From NCBI GenBank assembly GCA_934438075.1, contig CAKSBF010000001.1, forward strand, positions 124,001-188,000: a DNA stretch of 64,000 bases, in the 5' to 3' direction. The position numbers and the translations under genes are program-made. Of the stretch, positions 33,434 through 43,400 are shown piece after piece (position 1 is the stretch's first letter; every line of letters begins with the position of its first letter). The stretch comes from an uncultured Clostridia bacterium. Lineage in GTDB: Bacteria; Bacillota; Clostridia; UBA1381; UBA9506. The notes below the pieces were generated by a model. That model ran no database searches and was not told where the DNA came from. It saw only the letters and a program-made list of their open reading frames with translations.

Positions 33434-34816
33434 TTAAATACTTCTTTTTGTCCATTTTCCGCTTTTAAACCGCAGATAGGTCATGACAAAACGCACCATC
33501 TGATCCACCGCCAGTCCCAGCCATGCACCAAACAATCCTAAACCGAGCGGATAGCAAAACAGCCAACCGGCACCCGGCCTCACAATCGCTACAGATATCA
33601 AAGAAACAAGCGCCGTATATTTGGTGTCACCTGCACCGCGCAGACAACCCGAATACACTACCTGCGCAATCTGCAAAAATACAACTACCGTCATCATACG
33701 CATAATCATAACACCATAATCTAAAATGATGATTTCGTCAGTAAACATCATAAATATTTCCCGCCCGAGCAAAACAAAAATAACGCTCAGTGAAAGCGAA
33801 AATATCACACCCATTCTTTGACAAAGTGTTGCATACACCTGTGCCAAACGTTCCTTTTTCGCCCCCAAACTCTGACCAACCAAAGTAACCGCCGCTACAG
33901 ACAAACCATCGCCGAAAGAAAAAGAAATACTCATAAGATTCATGCCAATTTGGTGTGCAGCAAAGGCATCCGTCCCCAGATGCGCCACAATAATCGAATA
34001 CGTTAAAAAACCAAGCCGCAGAAAAATCTGCTCTGCTAAAGTACTGGAACCAATGTTAGCAAGCGCAGCCAAGGAGTTTTTATCAAAGCGAAACCATTTC
34101 GCGCCGCGCAGACATATAAACTGATCTTCGTGCAGCATGGAACAGATACTCATGCCGCAGGCAATCACCGTACCGATAACAGTCGCAATTGCCGCACCGG
34201 CAACTCCCAGTTTCGGAAAACCCAGTTTTCCGCCAATCAGCAAATAATTTAAAACAATATTAACGCCATTGGAAACCAAATTGGTCTTCATTGCAATTTT
34301 TGTATTGCCCGCACCGCGCTGTGCAGCATTTAATACCATCGACAACACATTAAAAACCATAGCGCCCATTATAATGCGAAAATAAGTAACCGCCTCCGCA
34401 TGTGTATCCTCCGCGCTCCCTGCTAAATGGATGATAGGGCTTGCAAAGGCAACACAAACAACACTGACAACGGCTGCGAGAATCAGCGTTATCTGCACAG
34501 CTTGCGTCAAAACACTGTTTGCGCTTTCCCTGTTTTGCTCTCCCTTACGGCGCGCTACTATGGCAGATACCGCAACGTTAAGAGAAATAAAAACTGCAAG
34601 ACCAACAAATTTTGGCTGAGTGGTAAGACCAACCGCGGCAATTGCCCGCGAACCCAAACCGCCTACCATCATGGTATCAATCATGCCTACCAAACTGATT
34701 AAAAATGATTCCGTAATGGAGGGCCACGCGATACGCACTGTTTTCTTAAAAATGCTGCCAAGCGGCGGTATCCCATGTTCCGGACAGCCGCCGCGCATCT
34801 CTCTCAATATATTCAT
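33434..34816 (-). CDS. MATE-family multidrug/cation exporter
   Basis: Polytopic protein of 460 aa with about twelve transmembrane helices in two repeated halves (each a MatE domain). The first half opens with VRIAWPSITESFLISLVGMIDTMMVG and GLTTQPKF; the second has NIGSSTLAEQIFLRLGF and AHQIGMNLMSISFSFGDGL. MATE proteins expel cationic drugs or metabolites using Na+ or H+ gradients; the substrate here is unknown. It has a short cytoplasmic N terminus and a GAGGTT ribosome site. It lies downstream of the prsA terminator. Confidence 0.9.
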   Translation of the reverse strand: MNILREMRGGCPEHGIPPLGSIFKKTVRIAWPSITESFLISLVGMIDTMMVGGLGSRAIAAVGLTTQPKFVGLAVFISLNVAVSAIVARRKGEQNRESANSVLTQAVQITLILAAVVSVVCVAFASPIIHLAGSAEDTHAEAVTYFRIIMGAMVFNVLSMVLNAAQRGAGNTKIAMKTNLVSNGVNIVLNYLLIGGKLGFPKLGVAGAAIATVIGTVIACGMSICSMLHEDQFICLRGAKWFRFDKNSLAALANIGSSTLAEQIFLRLGFLTYSIIVAHLGTDAFAAHQIGMNLMSISFSFGDGLSVAAVTLVGQSLGAKKERLAQVYATLCQRMGVIFSLSLSVIFVLLGREIFMMFTDEIIILDYGVMIMRMMTVVVFLQIAQVVYSGCLRGAGDTKYTALVSLISVAIVRPGAGWLFCYPLGLGLFGAWLGLAVDQMVRFVMTYLRFKSGKWTKRSI

Positions 34817-34840
34817 AATATCAACCTCAACAACGTAAAA

Positions 34841-34872
34841 ATCAGCGCCAAAAGCGTTTGCCCTTGGCGCCG
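34841..34872 (-). terminator. Terminator of prsA
   Basis: On the minus strand CGGCGCCAA and TTGGCGCTG form a stem around GGGCAAACGCTT, followed by ATTTTTAC. It lies 12 bp after the prsA stop. Confidence 0.75.
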
Positions 34873-34884
34873 ATATTTTATTGA

Positions 34885-35985
34885 CTAGTTCACTTTAATT
34901 TTATCAATCACTTTTTGACGAATTTGGATATCAAATTCCGATTTATAAGAATCAATCAATTCATTATATTTATCCTGCATCAAATCACTCTTAACGTTCT
35001 GAATCGCTGTATCATACACCGTACCGGAAGTCGGCAATGCATAACGTTTTATAATATGCCAGCCATAACTCGATTCTACCAAATCGGTCGTTTCGCCGAT
35101 GCCAACAGAGAACGCACCCTGAGTGAATTCCGTTACCATCTTGGAACCTTGTGAATCAGCAGTATAGCCATCCTTATCAATGACATATCCATCCGGATTA
35201 GATGCCATTCCCGGGTCACTTCCATACTCTGCCAGTAACGCCTCGAAATCTCCGCCTGCTTTTACTTTTGCCAAAACATCATCTGCCAGCTGTTTCTGCT
35301 GCTGTTTATAATCTTCTGCCGAAGTGTCGGGTTCTGCAGACGCTTCCGGAGAAGCTGTTGCGTCTGCCGCACTGTCCCCGGAAGAAGAATCTTCCTGCTT
35401 GGAATTCAAAATTAAAATATGTTTTACACGTGCATAATCAGACTGGTACTTTGCATTTGCCTCTTCATCCGTAACAGCAAGCTTGTCCGGCTCATTGCTC
35501 TGTACGTCCTGTGCATATTTACTTGCCAAAGAGGTTTTAATCAAAAGTGTTTTCAAGCCCTGCTCGCTCAAGCCGGTACTCTTCTTTATACCGTCAACCT
35601 GCGCCTTTGTTTGCTTATCTTTTGATTTTACTAAAGTATTGATTTGATTTTCTGTTGCCGAATCAACACTAAGGCCTTTTTCTTTCGCTTTACTGCAAGC
35701 AATCTCCACACGGAGCATCTCTTCCATAGCACGGTCTTTTGCCGCATCAGAAGCCTTTTTGCCGTCAATTTCTCCTTCCCAGAAGGTTTTTTCGTCCGTA
35801 GCGCCTGCCTCCTGAACCATTTGCTGTTTAATACTTTCCAGATAATATTTGTACTCGCCAACGGAAACCATTTCTCCGTTAATCTTTGCCGCTTCCCTAG
35901 AAATCTGCAATCTGCTGCAGCCGGAAACTCCCAGAGCCGTAACCAGCGCCAAAGCAGCCGCCATTACTTTTTTCATTTGATTCAC
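34885..35985 (-). CDS. prsA: PrsA-like lipoprotein peptidyl-prolyl isomerase (parvulin)
   Basis: Extracytoplasmic folding factor of 366 aa, anchored by a lipidated Cys (signal peptide with lipobox VSGC). Residues 25-190 form the SurA/PrsA-type helical chaperone part. The parvulin domain follows (ARVKHILIL ... GGDFEALLAEYGSDPG ... MVTEFTQGAFSVGIGE ... SSYGWHIIKRY). It is interrupted after its first strand by a 35-residue Ser/Asp/Ala/Pro-rich insertion. The start is GTG at 35985, because AAGGAG lies 9 bp before it; the ATG nine bases later is too far. A long leader precedes it. Confidence 0.9.
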   Translation of the reverse strand: MNQMKKVMAAALALVTALGVSGCSRLQISREAAKINGEMVSVGEYKYYLESIKQQMVQEAGATDEKTFWEGEIDGKKASDAAKDRAMEEMLRVEIACSKAKEKGLSVDSATENQINTLVKSKDKQTKAQVDGIKKSTGLSEQGLKTLLIKTSLASKYAQDVQSNEPDKLAVTDEEANAKYQSDYARVKHILILNSKQEDSSSGDSAADATASPEASAEPDTSAEDYKQQQKQLADDVLAKVKAGGDFEALLAEYGSDPGMASNPDGYVIDKDGYTADSQGSKMVTEFTQGAFSVGIGETTDLVESSYGWHIIKRYALPTSGTVYDTAIQNVKSDLMQDKYNELIDSYKSEFDIQIRQKVIDKIKVN

Positions 35986-36135
35986 CTAAAAACACTCCTT
36001 CAATTAAATCTAAAGCATAATGTTTCGTCACATATGCACCCGCTGCAACGCGCAAATAAATGCCGGTTGCCTCGATTTATATCGGCACTGCATCTACACA
36101 AATGTTAACGCGTCAGGCAACTTATGTTCGTACAT

Positions 36136-36164
36136 ATTATACACTAATTTTTACCTGTATGCAA
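36136..36164 (-). promoter_or_regulatory. Sigma-A promoter of prsA
   Basis: TTGCAT (36164-36159), a 17-bp spacer and TATAAT (36141-36136) lie on the minus strand. The start would be near 36129, leaving a leader of about 145 nt before prsA. Confidence 0.75.
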
Positions 36165-36196
36165 GTATTTCTCAAAAAGTTTCACAGAAAGTTCCG

Positions 36197-39100
36197 CTAT
36201 GCTTCCTTTGAGGTCGACTTTACTGCTGCAAGATAATCGCCCAGCATTTTTTTCACTGCTGCAAGCGGTTCTTTTTGCTCGTCTTTATTTAATGCCAAAG
36301 TCATATATGGCCTTGCACCGGCTGAAAAAAGAATCTTTCCTTGATATCCCGCAATCAGCATAGATATCGGCTCAAAATTAACCGTTCCTTTTATATATAA
36401 AAGAATCTTTCCGTCACGGCAATTTACTTCTGAAATCATGGACTGCTTGGCATAGGATTTTATCAGTGCCACGTCCAGCAGCGCAGCAACACACGACGGC
36501 GGCTCGCCAAAACGATCTATCATCTCGTCCATGACCTCCATATAATCCTTTTCATTCTCTACAGAGGCAATCTTTTTATACATATCCAATCGCATACTGT
36601 GATTTTTAATATATTTCGGCGGAATATATGCCTCTACAGCGATATCCACCACAGGAGACCATACCTCCTCTACCGGCTTCCCTGCAAGTTCATCCACACT
36701 TTCAGCCAACAAACGGCAATACATATCATAACCTACGCTGTCCATGTGTCCGTGCTGCTGGTCGCCTAAAATATTGCCGGCACCACGGATTTCCAAATCC
36801 CGCATTGCAATTTTAAAGCCGGAGCCAAACTCTGTAAACTCCCGAATCGCCTGCAGCCTTTTTACAGCCGTTTCATTCATGGTTTTCATAGGACGATAGG
36901 TAAGATAGGCAAATGCACGGCGATTAGAACGGCCAACGCGCCCCTTGAGCTGATAGAGCTGTGAAAGCCCCATACGATCAGCATCCTCAATGATGATGGT
37001 ATTTACATTCGGAATATCAAGTCCCGTTTCTATTATTGTAGTACACACCAAAACATCAACTTCGCCTTCAAGCATTTCCATCATAATTTCCTCAAGTTCT
37101 TCCTCGCTCATCTGCCCATGGGCAAAACGCACACGCGCATCGGGAATCGCCTTCTGCAACCGCCGTGCCGTTGATTGAATAGAACTGACGCGATTATGCA
37201 AATAATACACCTGCCCTCCGCGCGAAAGCTCCTTCTTTATTGCATCCAGAATAATAGCGGGATGATGCTCCATAACAAAAGTCTGTACGGGATAACGATC
37301 GTCCGGCGGCTGTGTAAGCACACTCATATCGCGAATATTTACCATAGACATATGCAAAGTCCGTGGGATCGGCGTAGCTGAAAGTGTAAGCACATCCACG
37401 TTGTGCTTCATCTCCTTCAGCCTCTCCTTATGCTTTACTCCAAAACGCTGTTCTTCGTCTACTACTAACAGTCCCAAATCCTTAAATTCCACATCCTTGC
37501 CAAGCAGTCTGTGAGTACCGATTACAATGTCCGTCTCGCCGCTTTTGAGCCGCTTAATCGTCTTTTTCTGCTCTGTCGCCGTACGAAAACGTGACAGCAT
37601 CTCAATTTTTACAGGATAATCCTTCATACGCTGCATAAAAGTATTGTAATGCTGCATACAAAGTACAGTAGTCGGCGCGAGATAGGCAACCTGTTTAGAA
37701 TCCTGCACCGCCTTAAAAGCAGCACGAAGCGCCACCTCGGTTTTTCCGTAGCCGACATCACCGCAAAGCAAGCGATCCATCGGACGTTCACTCTCCATGT
37801 CCTGTTTGACCTCTTCAATACTGCGCAGCTGATCTTCTGTCTCTTCGTACGGAAATTTTCCCTCAAACTCCGTCTGCCATGCACTGTCCTTGCCAAACGC
37901 AAAGCCCTTTGCCTGACTGCGTGCACGATACAAGCGCAAAAGTTCCTCTGCAAGCTCCTTCGTTGATGCTTTTACCTTGGCCTTTTGTCTTGCAAATTCT
38001 GCCCCGCCCATTTTATTCAGACGTACATGTCCCTCTTTGCCGATATATTTCTGCAGAAGCTCCAACTGATCAGTCGGTACGTAAAGAAAATCGTCTCCAT
38101 TGTATTTAATTTTTAAATAATCCCTGCGACAGCCTTCCACTTCTAAAGTGTCCAGACCAACATACTCACCGATACCATGTGTCTGATGAACTACATAATC
38201 ACCGATATTTAAATCCGTAAAGCTTTTAATCCTGCTCGCAGAATCTACTTTCTTCTTACGGAAATGTTTCTTCGTTTGTCTGCCGAACACCTCTTCATCA
38301 CTGACAACTGCCAATTTCAAAAGCGGATAATAAAATCCTTTTCGCAAAGCGCCTTCTGCCAGATACACCGTACCGCGCTCTGCTATCTCAATATTTTCAC
38401 CCCAATATGCCGTCGCAATCTCCTGCTTTTGCAATCCTTCATATAAATCCGTCAGTTTTGCGCGATTTCCGGCAAGTACAAAAATGCGGTAATCCTTATC
38501 AGACCACTCCTGTAAATCATGATAGAGAAAATCCATCTTTCCGGCAAAGGAATTAACCGCCCCCATGCTGAGGTTTGCCCCCACCTTAGGCCGATATTCT
38601 TTGCAGGAGTGAGGCAAAGAATACAAACCGACCACCGGACGCCGCAAAATTTCAGCCATGGTTTCCTCATAACTGTGGATATATTGCTCCTTTGCCTCAC
38701 TGATAACCTTTTTTTCGAGAAGTGCCTTTACGGTTTCGTTTACGTCCCACTGCAAGCCCTCTGCACGCTCCGTAATACGATGAGGCTCATCCAGAAAAAC
38801 AATTGTTTTTTTGTTAATGTATTGCAAAATAGAGGGATATCCGCTTGATGCATGAAAATCTTCTCGCACGGCACTGATAGTTACACTGTCCAGCTGTTCA
38901 ATTGAAGTCTGTGAAAGAGGGTCAAATTCGCGGACAGAATCAACTTCATCGCCAAAAAACTCGATACGGCACGGATTTTCCGCAGACGGCGGAAACAAAT
39001 CCAAAATACCGCCGCGGATGCTGAACTGGCCACAGCCCTCCACCATATCCTCGCGAACAAAGCCCATATCCGTCAGCTGTTGTGCCAGTTTTTCAATCTG

Positions 39101-39544
39101 AAAGTTTTGTCCCACAGCAATATCTATCATCCCGGAAACATAGGTGTCATAATCAATGGTAAATTGCAAAAGTGCATCCGTACTCATAACCGTCAGCATA
39201 TTTTCTGCATGACAAGAAAGCTTCTGTAATACAGCAAGGCGCGCATTGATATATTCGTTACTTTTCGCGTCCACTGTATAATATTCAATTTCCTTCGCCG
39301 GGTAATACAAAACATTTTCACCATAAAAAAATGCAATGTCTTCTGCTGTTTTCTTTGCCAAATACTCACTGTCTGTAATATAGAGCCCCGGCAAATCCAT
39401 ATTCAGGCACAGCGAAGCGGCAAGGTGCGCTTTTCCCGATTCGGTCATACCGGTTACGTTAACCGGCGTTTCACCCTGCCTGACACTATCCTCTATGACA
39501 CCATATTCTGCGGATTCTTTTAATAATTTTGCTAAATACTTCAT
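36197..39544 (-). CDS. mfd: Transcription-repair coupling factor Mfd
   Basis: Releases RNA polymerase stalled at lesions and recruits UvrA. The 1115-aa protein has the UvrB-homology N terminus (VTGMTESGKAHLAASL, VREDMVEGCGQFSIRGGILDLFP), the RNA-polymerase-interacting CarD-like module (IGDYVVHQTHGIGEYVGLDTL), and the RecG-like translocase with P-loop GDVGYGKTEVALRAAF, VVDEEQRFGVKHKE and the C-terminal TRCF domain. Length is normal. The start is set at the ATG 39544, with GGTGG 8 bp before it inside the pth end; the ATG 15 bases upstream has no site. It is coupled to pth. Confidence 0.97.
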   Translation of the reverse strand: MKYLAKLLKESAEYGVIEDSVRQGETPVNVTGMTESGKAHLAASLCLNMDLPGLYITDSEYLAKKTAEDIAFFYGENVLYYPAKEIEYYTVDAKSNEYINARLAVLQKLSCHAENMLTVMSTDALLQFTIDYDTYVSGMIDIAVGQNFQIEKLAQQLTDMGFVREDMVEGCGQFSIRGGILDLFPPSAENPCRIEFFGDEVDSVREFDPLSQTSIEQLDSVTISAVREDFHASSGYPSILQYINKKTIVFLDEPHRITERAEGLQWDVNETVKALLEKKVISEAKEQYIHSYEETMAEILRRPVVGLYSLPHSCKEYRPKVGANLSMGAVNSFAGKMDFLYHDLQEWSDKDYRIFVLAGNRAKLTDLYEGLQKQEIATAYWGENIEIAERGTVYLAEGALRKGFYYPLLKLAVVSDEEVFGRQTKKHFRKKKVDSASRIKSFTDLNIGDYVVHQTHGIGEYVGLDTLEVEGCRRDYLKIKYNGDDFLYVPTDQLELLQKYIGKEGHVRLNKMGGAEFARQKAKVKASTKELAEELLRLYRARSQAKGFAFGKDSAWQTEFEGKFPYEETEDQLRSIEEVKQDMESERPMDRLLCGDVGYGKTEVALRAAFKAVQDSKQVAYLAPTTVLCMQHYNTFMQRMKDYPVKIEMLSRFRTATEQKKTIKRLKSGETDIVIGTHRLLGKDVEFKDLGLLVVDEEQRFGVKHKERLKEMKHNVDVLTLSATPIPRTLHMSMVNIRDMSVLTQPPDDRYPVQTFVMEHHPAIILDAIKKELSRGGQVYYLHNRVSSIQSTARRLQKAIPDARVRFAHGQMSEEELEEIMMEMLEGEVDVLVCTTIIETGLDIPNVNTIIIEDADRMGLSQLYQLKGRVGRSNRRAFAYLTYRPMKTMNETAVKRLQAIREFTEFGSGFKIAMRDLEIRGAGNILGDQQHGHMDSVGYDMYCRLLAESVDELAGKPVEEVWSPVVDIAVEAYIPPKYIKNHSMRLDMYKKIASVENEKDYMEVMDEMIDRFGEPPSCVAALLDVALIKSYAKQSMISEVNCRDGKILLYIKGTVNFEPISMLIAGYQGKILFSAGARPYMTLALNKDEQKEPLAAVKKMLGDYLAAVKSTSKEA

Positions 39545-39548
39545 ATCA

Positions 39549-40112
39549 TCATCCACCATTAAAGCGATTCATTGCACCGGCAGTCCCATTTTTAATAATC
39601 TCCTCGACAATGTCGGGAAGCTTTTCCACCGAGCGCGCCAACACCGACACATCCTCATCCGTAAATTTACCCAACACCCAATCCGCCATGTCCCAGTGCT
39701 CCGGCGGTGCGCCGACCCCCATTTTCACTCTCGGAAAAATATCAGTTGCCAGCTGATAAATAATAGATTTTATGCCATTGTGGCCTCCGTCGCTTCCCTT
39801 CGGACGAATTCTTATTTTGCCTACAGGAAGACTGACATCGTCATAAACAACAATCATATTTTCCTGCGGTATTTTATAAAAACGTACAATTTCCCGCAAA
39901 CTTTCACCCGATAAATTCATAAAGGTCTGCGGTTTTACAAACAAAACCTTTTCCCCTGCTATTGTTCCCTCACCAAAAACAGCTTTAAACTTTAGTTTAT
40001 TCATTTTTACACTAAAATAAGACGCAAGATAATCAAGGCTGATAAAGCCAATATTATGACGTGTACTATCATATTGTTTGCCCGGATTGCCCAGACCTGC
40101 TATCATGTACAT
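39549..40112 (-). CDS. pth: Peptidyl-tRNA hydrolase
   Basis: Recycles peptidyl-tRNA released from ribosomes. The 187-aa protein has GLGNPGKQYDSTRHNIGF (with the catalytic His and conserved Asn), KPQTFMNLSGES, VYDDVSLPVGKIRIRPKGSDGGHNGIKSI and GAPPEHWDMADWVLGKF, all typical. The ATG at 40112 follows AAGGAG. The pth-mfd pair is the standard Firmicutes arrangement. Confidence 0.97.
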   Translation of the reverse strand: MYMIAGLGNPGKQYDSTRHNIGFISLDYLASYFSVKMNKLKFKAVFGEGTIAGEKVLFVKPQTFMNLSGESLREIVRFYKIPQENMIVVYDDVSLPVGKIRIRPKGSDGGHNGIKSIIYQLATDIFPRVKMGVGAPPEHWDMADWVLGKFTDEDVSVLARSVEKLPDIVEEIIKNGTAGAMNRFNGG

Positions 40113-40401
40113 ATATTTCTCCTTTTTACTTATTTATCCTCGGCTATAACGATAATTTGTCCGCAGTTTAAGCACGCTCTATGCATTTCTTAGCGGGCAA
40201 TCGCTTTTCATTCACTTAACAGGACTTTGCCATGTTCTCTGTTCTCACACTGATGACCACGAAACATCAATCGCTGTAAAATCTGCACATCTTTTACGTT
40301 ACAGCACAATATCGTCAGCAACTTGCCGTTTAACATTGCATCAGGTCACCGACACAAGATGGTACGCAATCCGCGCTGCCCCTTTAAATTTCAAAGACTC
40401 T
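40113..40401. other. Intergenic stretch between addB and pth with short open frames only
   Basis: The 289 bp have no recognised gene. On the minus strand a 42-codon frame runs from ATG 40336 to TGA 40208. It is rich in Cys and His, has no convincing ribosome site, and is followed in other frames by two shorter ones, one containing CLNCGQ just before pth. This could be a decayed small gene or chance. No good promoter for pth was found here. Confidence 0.4.
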
Positions 40402-43400
40402 TTAAAGCTTTTCCCATATCTCATCATCCGAAAGTTTCTTTAGATAACGATAATTATTTTGTGTACTGTCAAAGCCGCAAACTCCCCGGAAGCGGCAATA
40501 GGTGCAAGCAGAACCCTTTTCATTACAGTATGGTGCAACGGAAGTATTTCCGTTCAAAATTTCCCTTCCAATATCTGCCGCCGCTTTTTTCATATAGCCT
40601 TGCAGCCGCTCCATTTGCTCCATGGTCACACTTTTGGATGAGGATTGCAGTACCTCTCCGTCCTTATTCAGCCGTACGGGAATAATTTTGGAATAACCCG
40701 TAAAGTTCTTATCCATTGCGCGAATCACATCCGCATCAGACAAAACCAAACCGCTCATTTTAAACTTTTTTAAAACTTCCTCTTCCAGTTCCTCCTCCGA
40801 TTTTCCATAAGCAGACACAATCGGATCATTTAACCGAAAATAGAACATTCCGGCAGGACGTGCATTCTCTCCCAAAAAACGTTCCCCGCCCTCACAAACA
40901 GCAGTCATATATACAGCAAGCTGCAATGACAGGCGGTGAAAAATATCATTTAAACTAAATTCTTTATTGCCCGATTTATAATCAATCACGCGAATATACA
41001 ACTTAGTGCCGTCACTGTAACGGTCAATTCTATCAATTCTTCCGGCAAGAGTAATGCTTTCACCGGTTGGCAGATTCACCGTAACCGGCGGCATCTCACC
41101 GTTATCATCAAAGGAAACCTCAAAGGCACACGGTTCAAATTCACCTCTGCGAATATGCTCGCACAAAACCCAGACCGATTTCATAACCATTTTTTTCAGT
41201 CGTTTCAACAAAAGCGCCATTTTTTTCTGCGAATAGAGATTGCCGAGAAACATATTTCGGCTCATCTCCGCAATCAATCCGTCCACAATTTTTTCACAGT
41301 GTTCCTTCGTCAGATCATGGTAACTTTCACCTTCCTTTGCCATTCTGCGCGAAAAGGCATCAATTACTGCATGCAAAAGCCAACCAATGTCCGGCGTTTC
41401 CATTTCCAAAATCTTTCGCTCCCGTGCCTTTAACCCAAACTGAATAAAAAAGGAAAAAGGGCAGGCAGAAAATTTTTCAAAACGTGAAATGCTTCCCTTT
41501 AAATGCTTACCATAAAGCCCCTCCACATTTTCTCTTGATAAATTCTCCGCAAAGTTGGAAAAGCCGCGATATTGTTCTGCACGCAAAAACCTCGACCGAT
41601 ATTCTTCATCATTCTGTAAAAGCGCTGTCATCGCCTGCCCTTCCTGTATCTGCATAGAATTGCCCAACAGGTAAAGATATGCCGATTGTTTTGACGCTAC
41701 TATATTTTCCGCCTTAGGAGCGGCATCCAGTAAATCTGACTCTTTTAAAAGCTGCGGGAAAATCCTTCTCAAGCGTGCAATCAAAGAAGACGGCCGCAAG
41801 CCCTTTCCTTCAAAATCCGCAACAGGGCAGCTGACAAAAACTGCTCTCGTGCTGATATTAACTGCAGCGTACACTAAAAATTGATTATCAAACGCAATTT
41901 TTTTCGTATCAGGCGCAAGCTCAAAACCGGAACTGCGAAGCAAAATCCGCTCCAAATCCGTTAATATGCCCTCCGTCGGCGCAGCAGGCGGAAAAGCGCC
42001 GTCCACCGCTCCTAACAAAAACACGAGTTTTACATTTTTTACCAAAGAACGATTGACATCACCAAAAAAAACCTGGTCAGCCGCAGACGGGATCACCCCC
42101 ATGCTGTATTCCGAAAAGCCTGTCTGCAAAATCTCACTCAGTCTCCTGATGCCTATCTTTTCATCTCCAAGGCAAAGCACCAGCTGATCAAGCGTCTCTA
42201 TCAAAAGATTATAAACATCAGCGTATTCGTCTGCGAGCTGCCGTTCTCCCTTTTGAATAAAATGTTCCGTCTGCGTTTCAATCACGGCACGTAAACGGAT
42301 CTCCTCAAAAAAACAAAACAATGCTTCTGCGCGGTTCTTTGCAGATTTATCCTCTGCCATTTTTTCTTTTAAATGGAGAATTGGTTGTAACAAACGATTT
42401 TTCAGCTGCAACATATTTTCTGCTGTTTGCCTGTCGGTCTCAAGCAAATCCTCTTCTTGCTCAAAAACAGATCGAGCACGTTTTAAAAACCGCTCATCAT
42501 CCAACCAATCACCGCGGTCAATGTGCCCAAACAATGCGTAATTCTCCAGCCGATCCGCTTCCTCCATACTAAGTCCCGCGTATCCTGTTTTGCAATATGC
42601 AACCACATCCTGCATACGAAAGCCACCCGTTAATATGCGAAAGACTGAAAAAAGCATCAGCATCACTGGATGACTCAAAAGCTCTCTGCGGTTATCCGTG
42701 AAAATCGGAATCTCATAAGACGGAAATACTGTTTTCAGGATTTCCTGATAACCTTCCATATCGCCGGCAATGATAGCAATATCACGATAACGATACCCCT
42801 TTTCTGACACCGCACGCCGAATTTCTACCGCAACTCTCTGAACCTCGCTAAACGGGTCAGAGGCAGTATAAAGGGTAATATCTTCGGTTAGTTTCGGGTA
42901 GACTTCATGCGGATAGCAATAAAGGTTTTTTTCAAGATGTGCAAGCTCCGCCGATGCCGCAAAACGATACTTTTCTGTCAGCCGTATCGGCGGCAAAACA
43001 GCAGCGGCACATTCCTGCGCTATGGCACATAGGCGTCTTGCCGTCTGCGCACACGGTGCAAAAATACTCGCCTCACCCACCGACAAATCCGGCGTACATA
43101 CAGTTACCGTCACCCGCATACCGCACAACAGCATGCTGCGTATCACATCAAACTCATTCGCCGTAAAGCGAAAAAAACCATCAATATAAATCGATGCCTC
43201 ACCTAAAGGATTTTGCTCCGTCAGCAAACGCGCCAAACATGTAACATAATCTTCCGCATCTGTAAACGTCTGCTCTAAAAATTTCTCATAATAAGAATAT
43301 ATTCTGCCCAGTTCTTCCAGCTTCTGTGCAAGCAATGAATTTTCCTTCTGCTGATCCGCATAGGAAAGCAGCATTTCACCCGAAACCTGCGCACGCTTAA

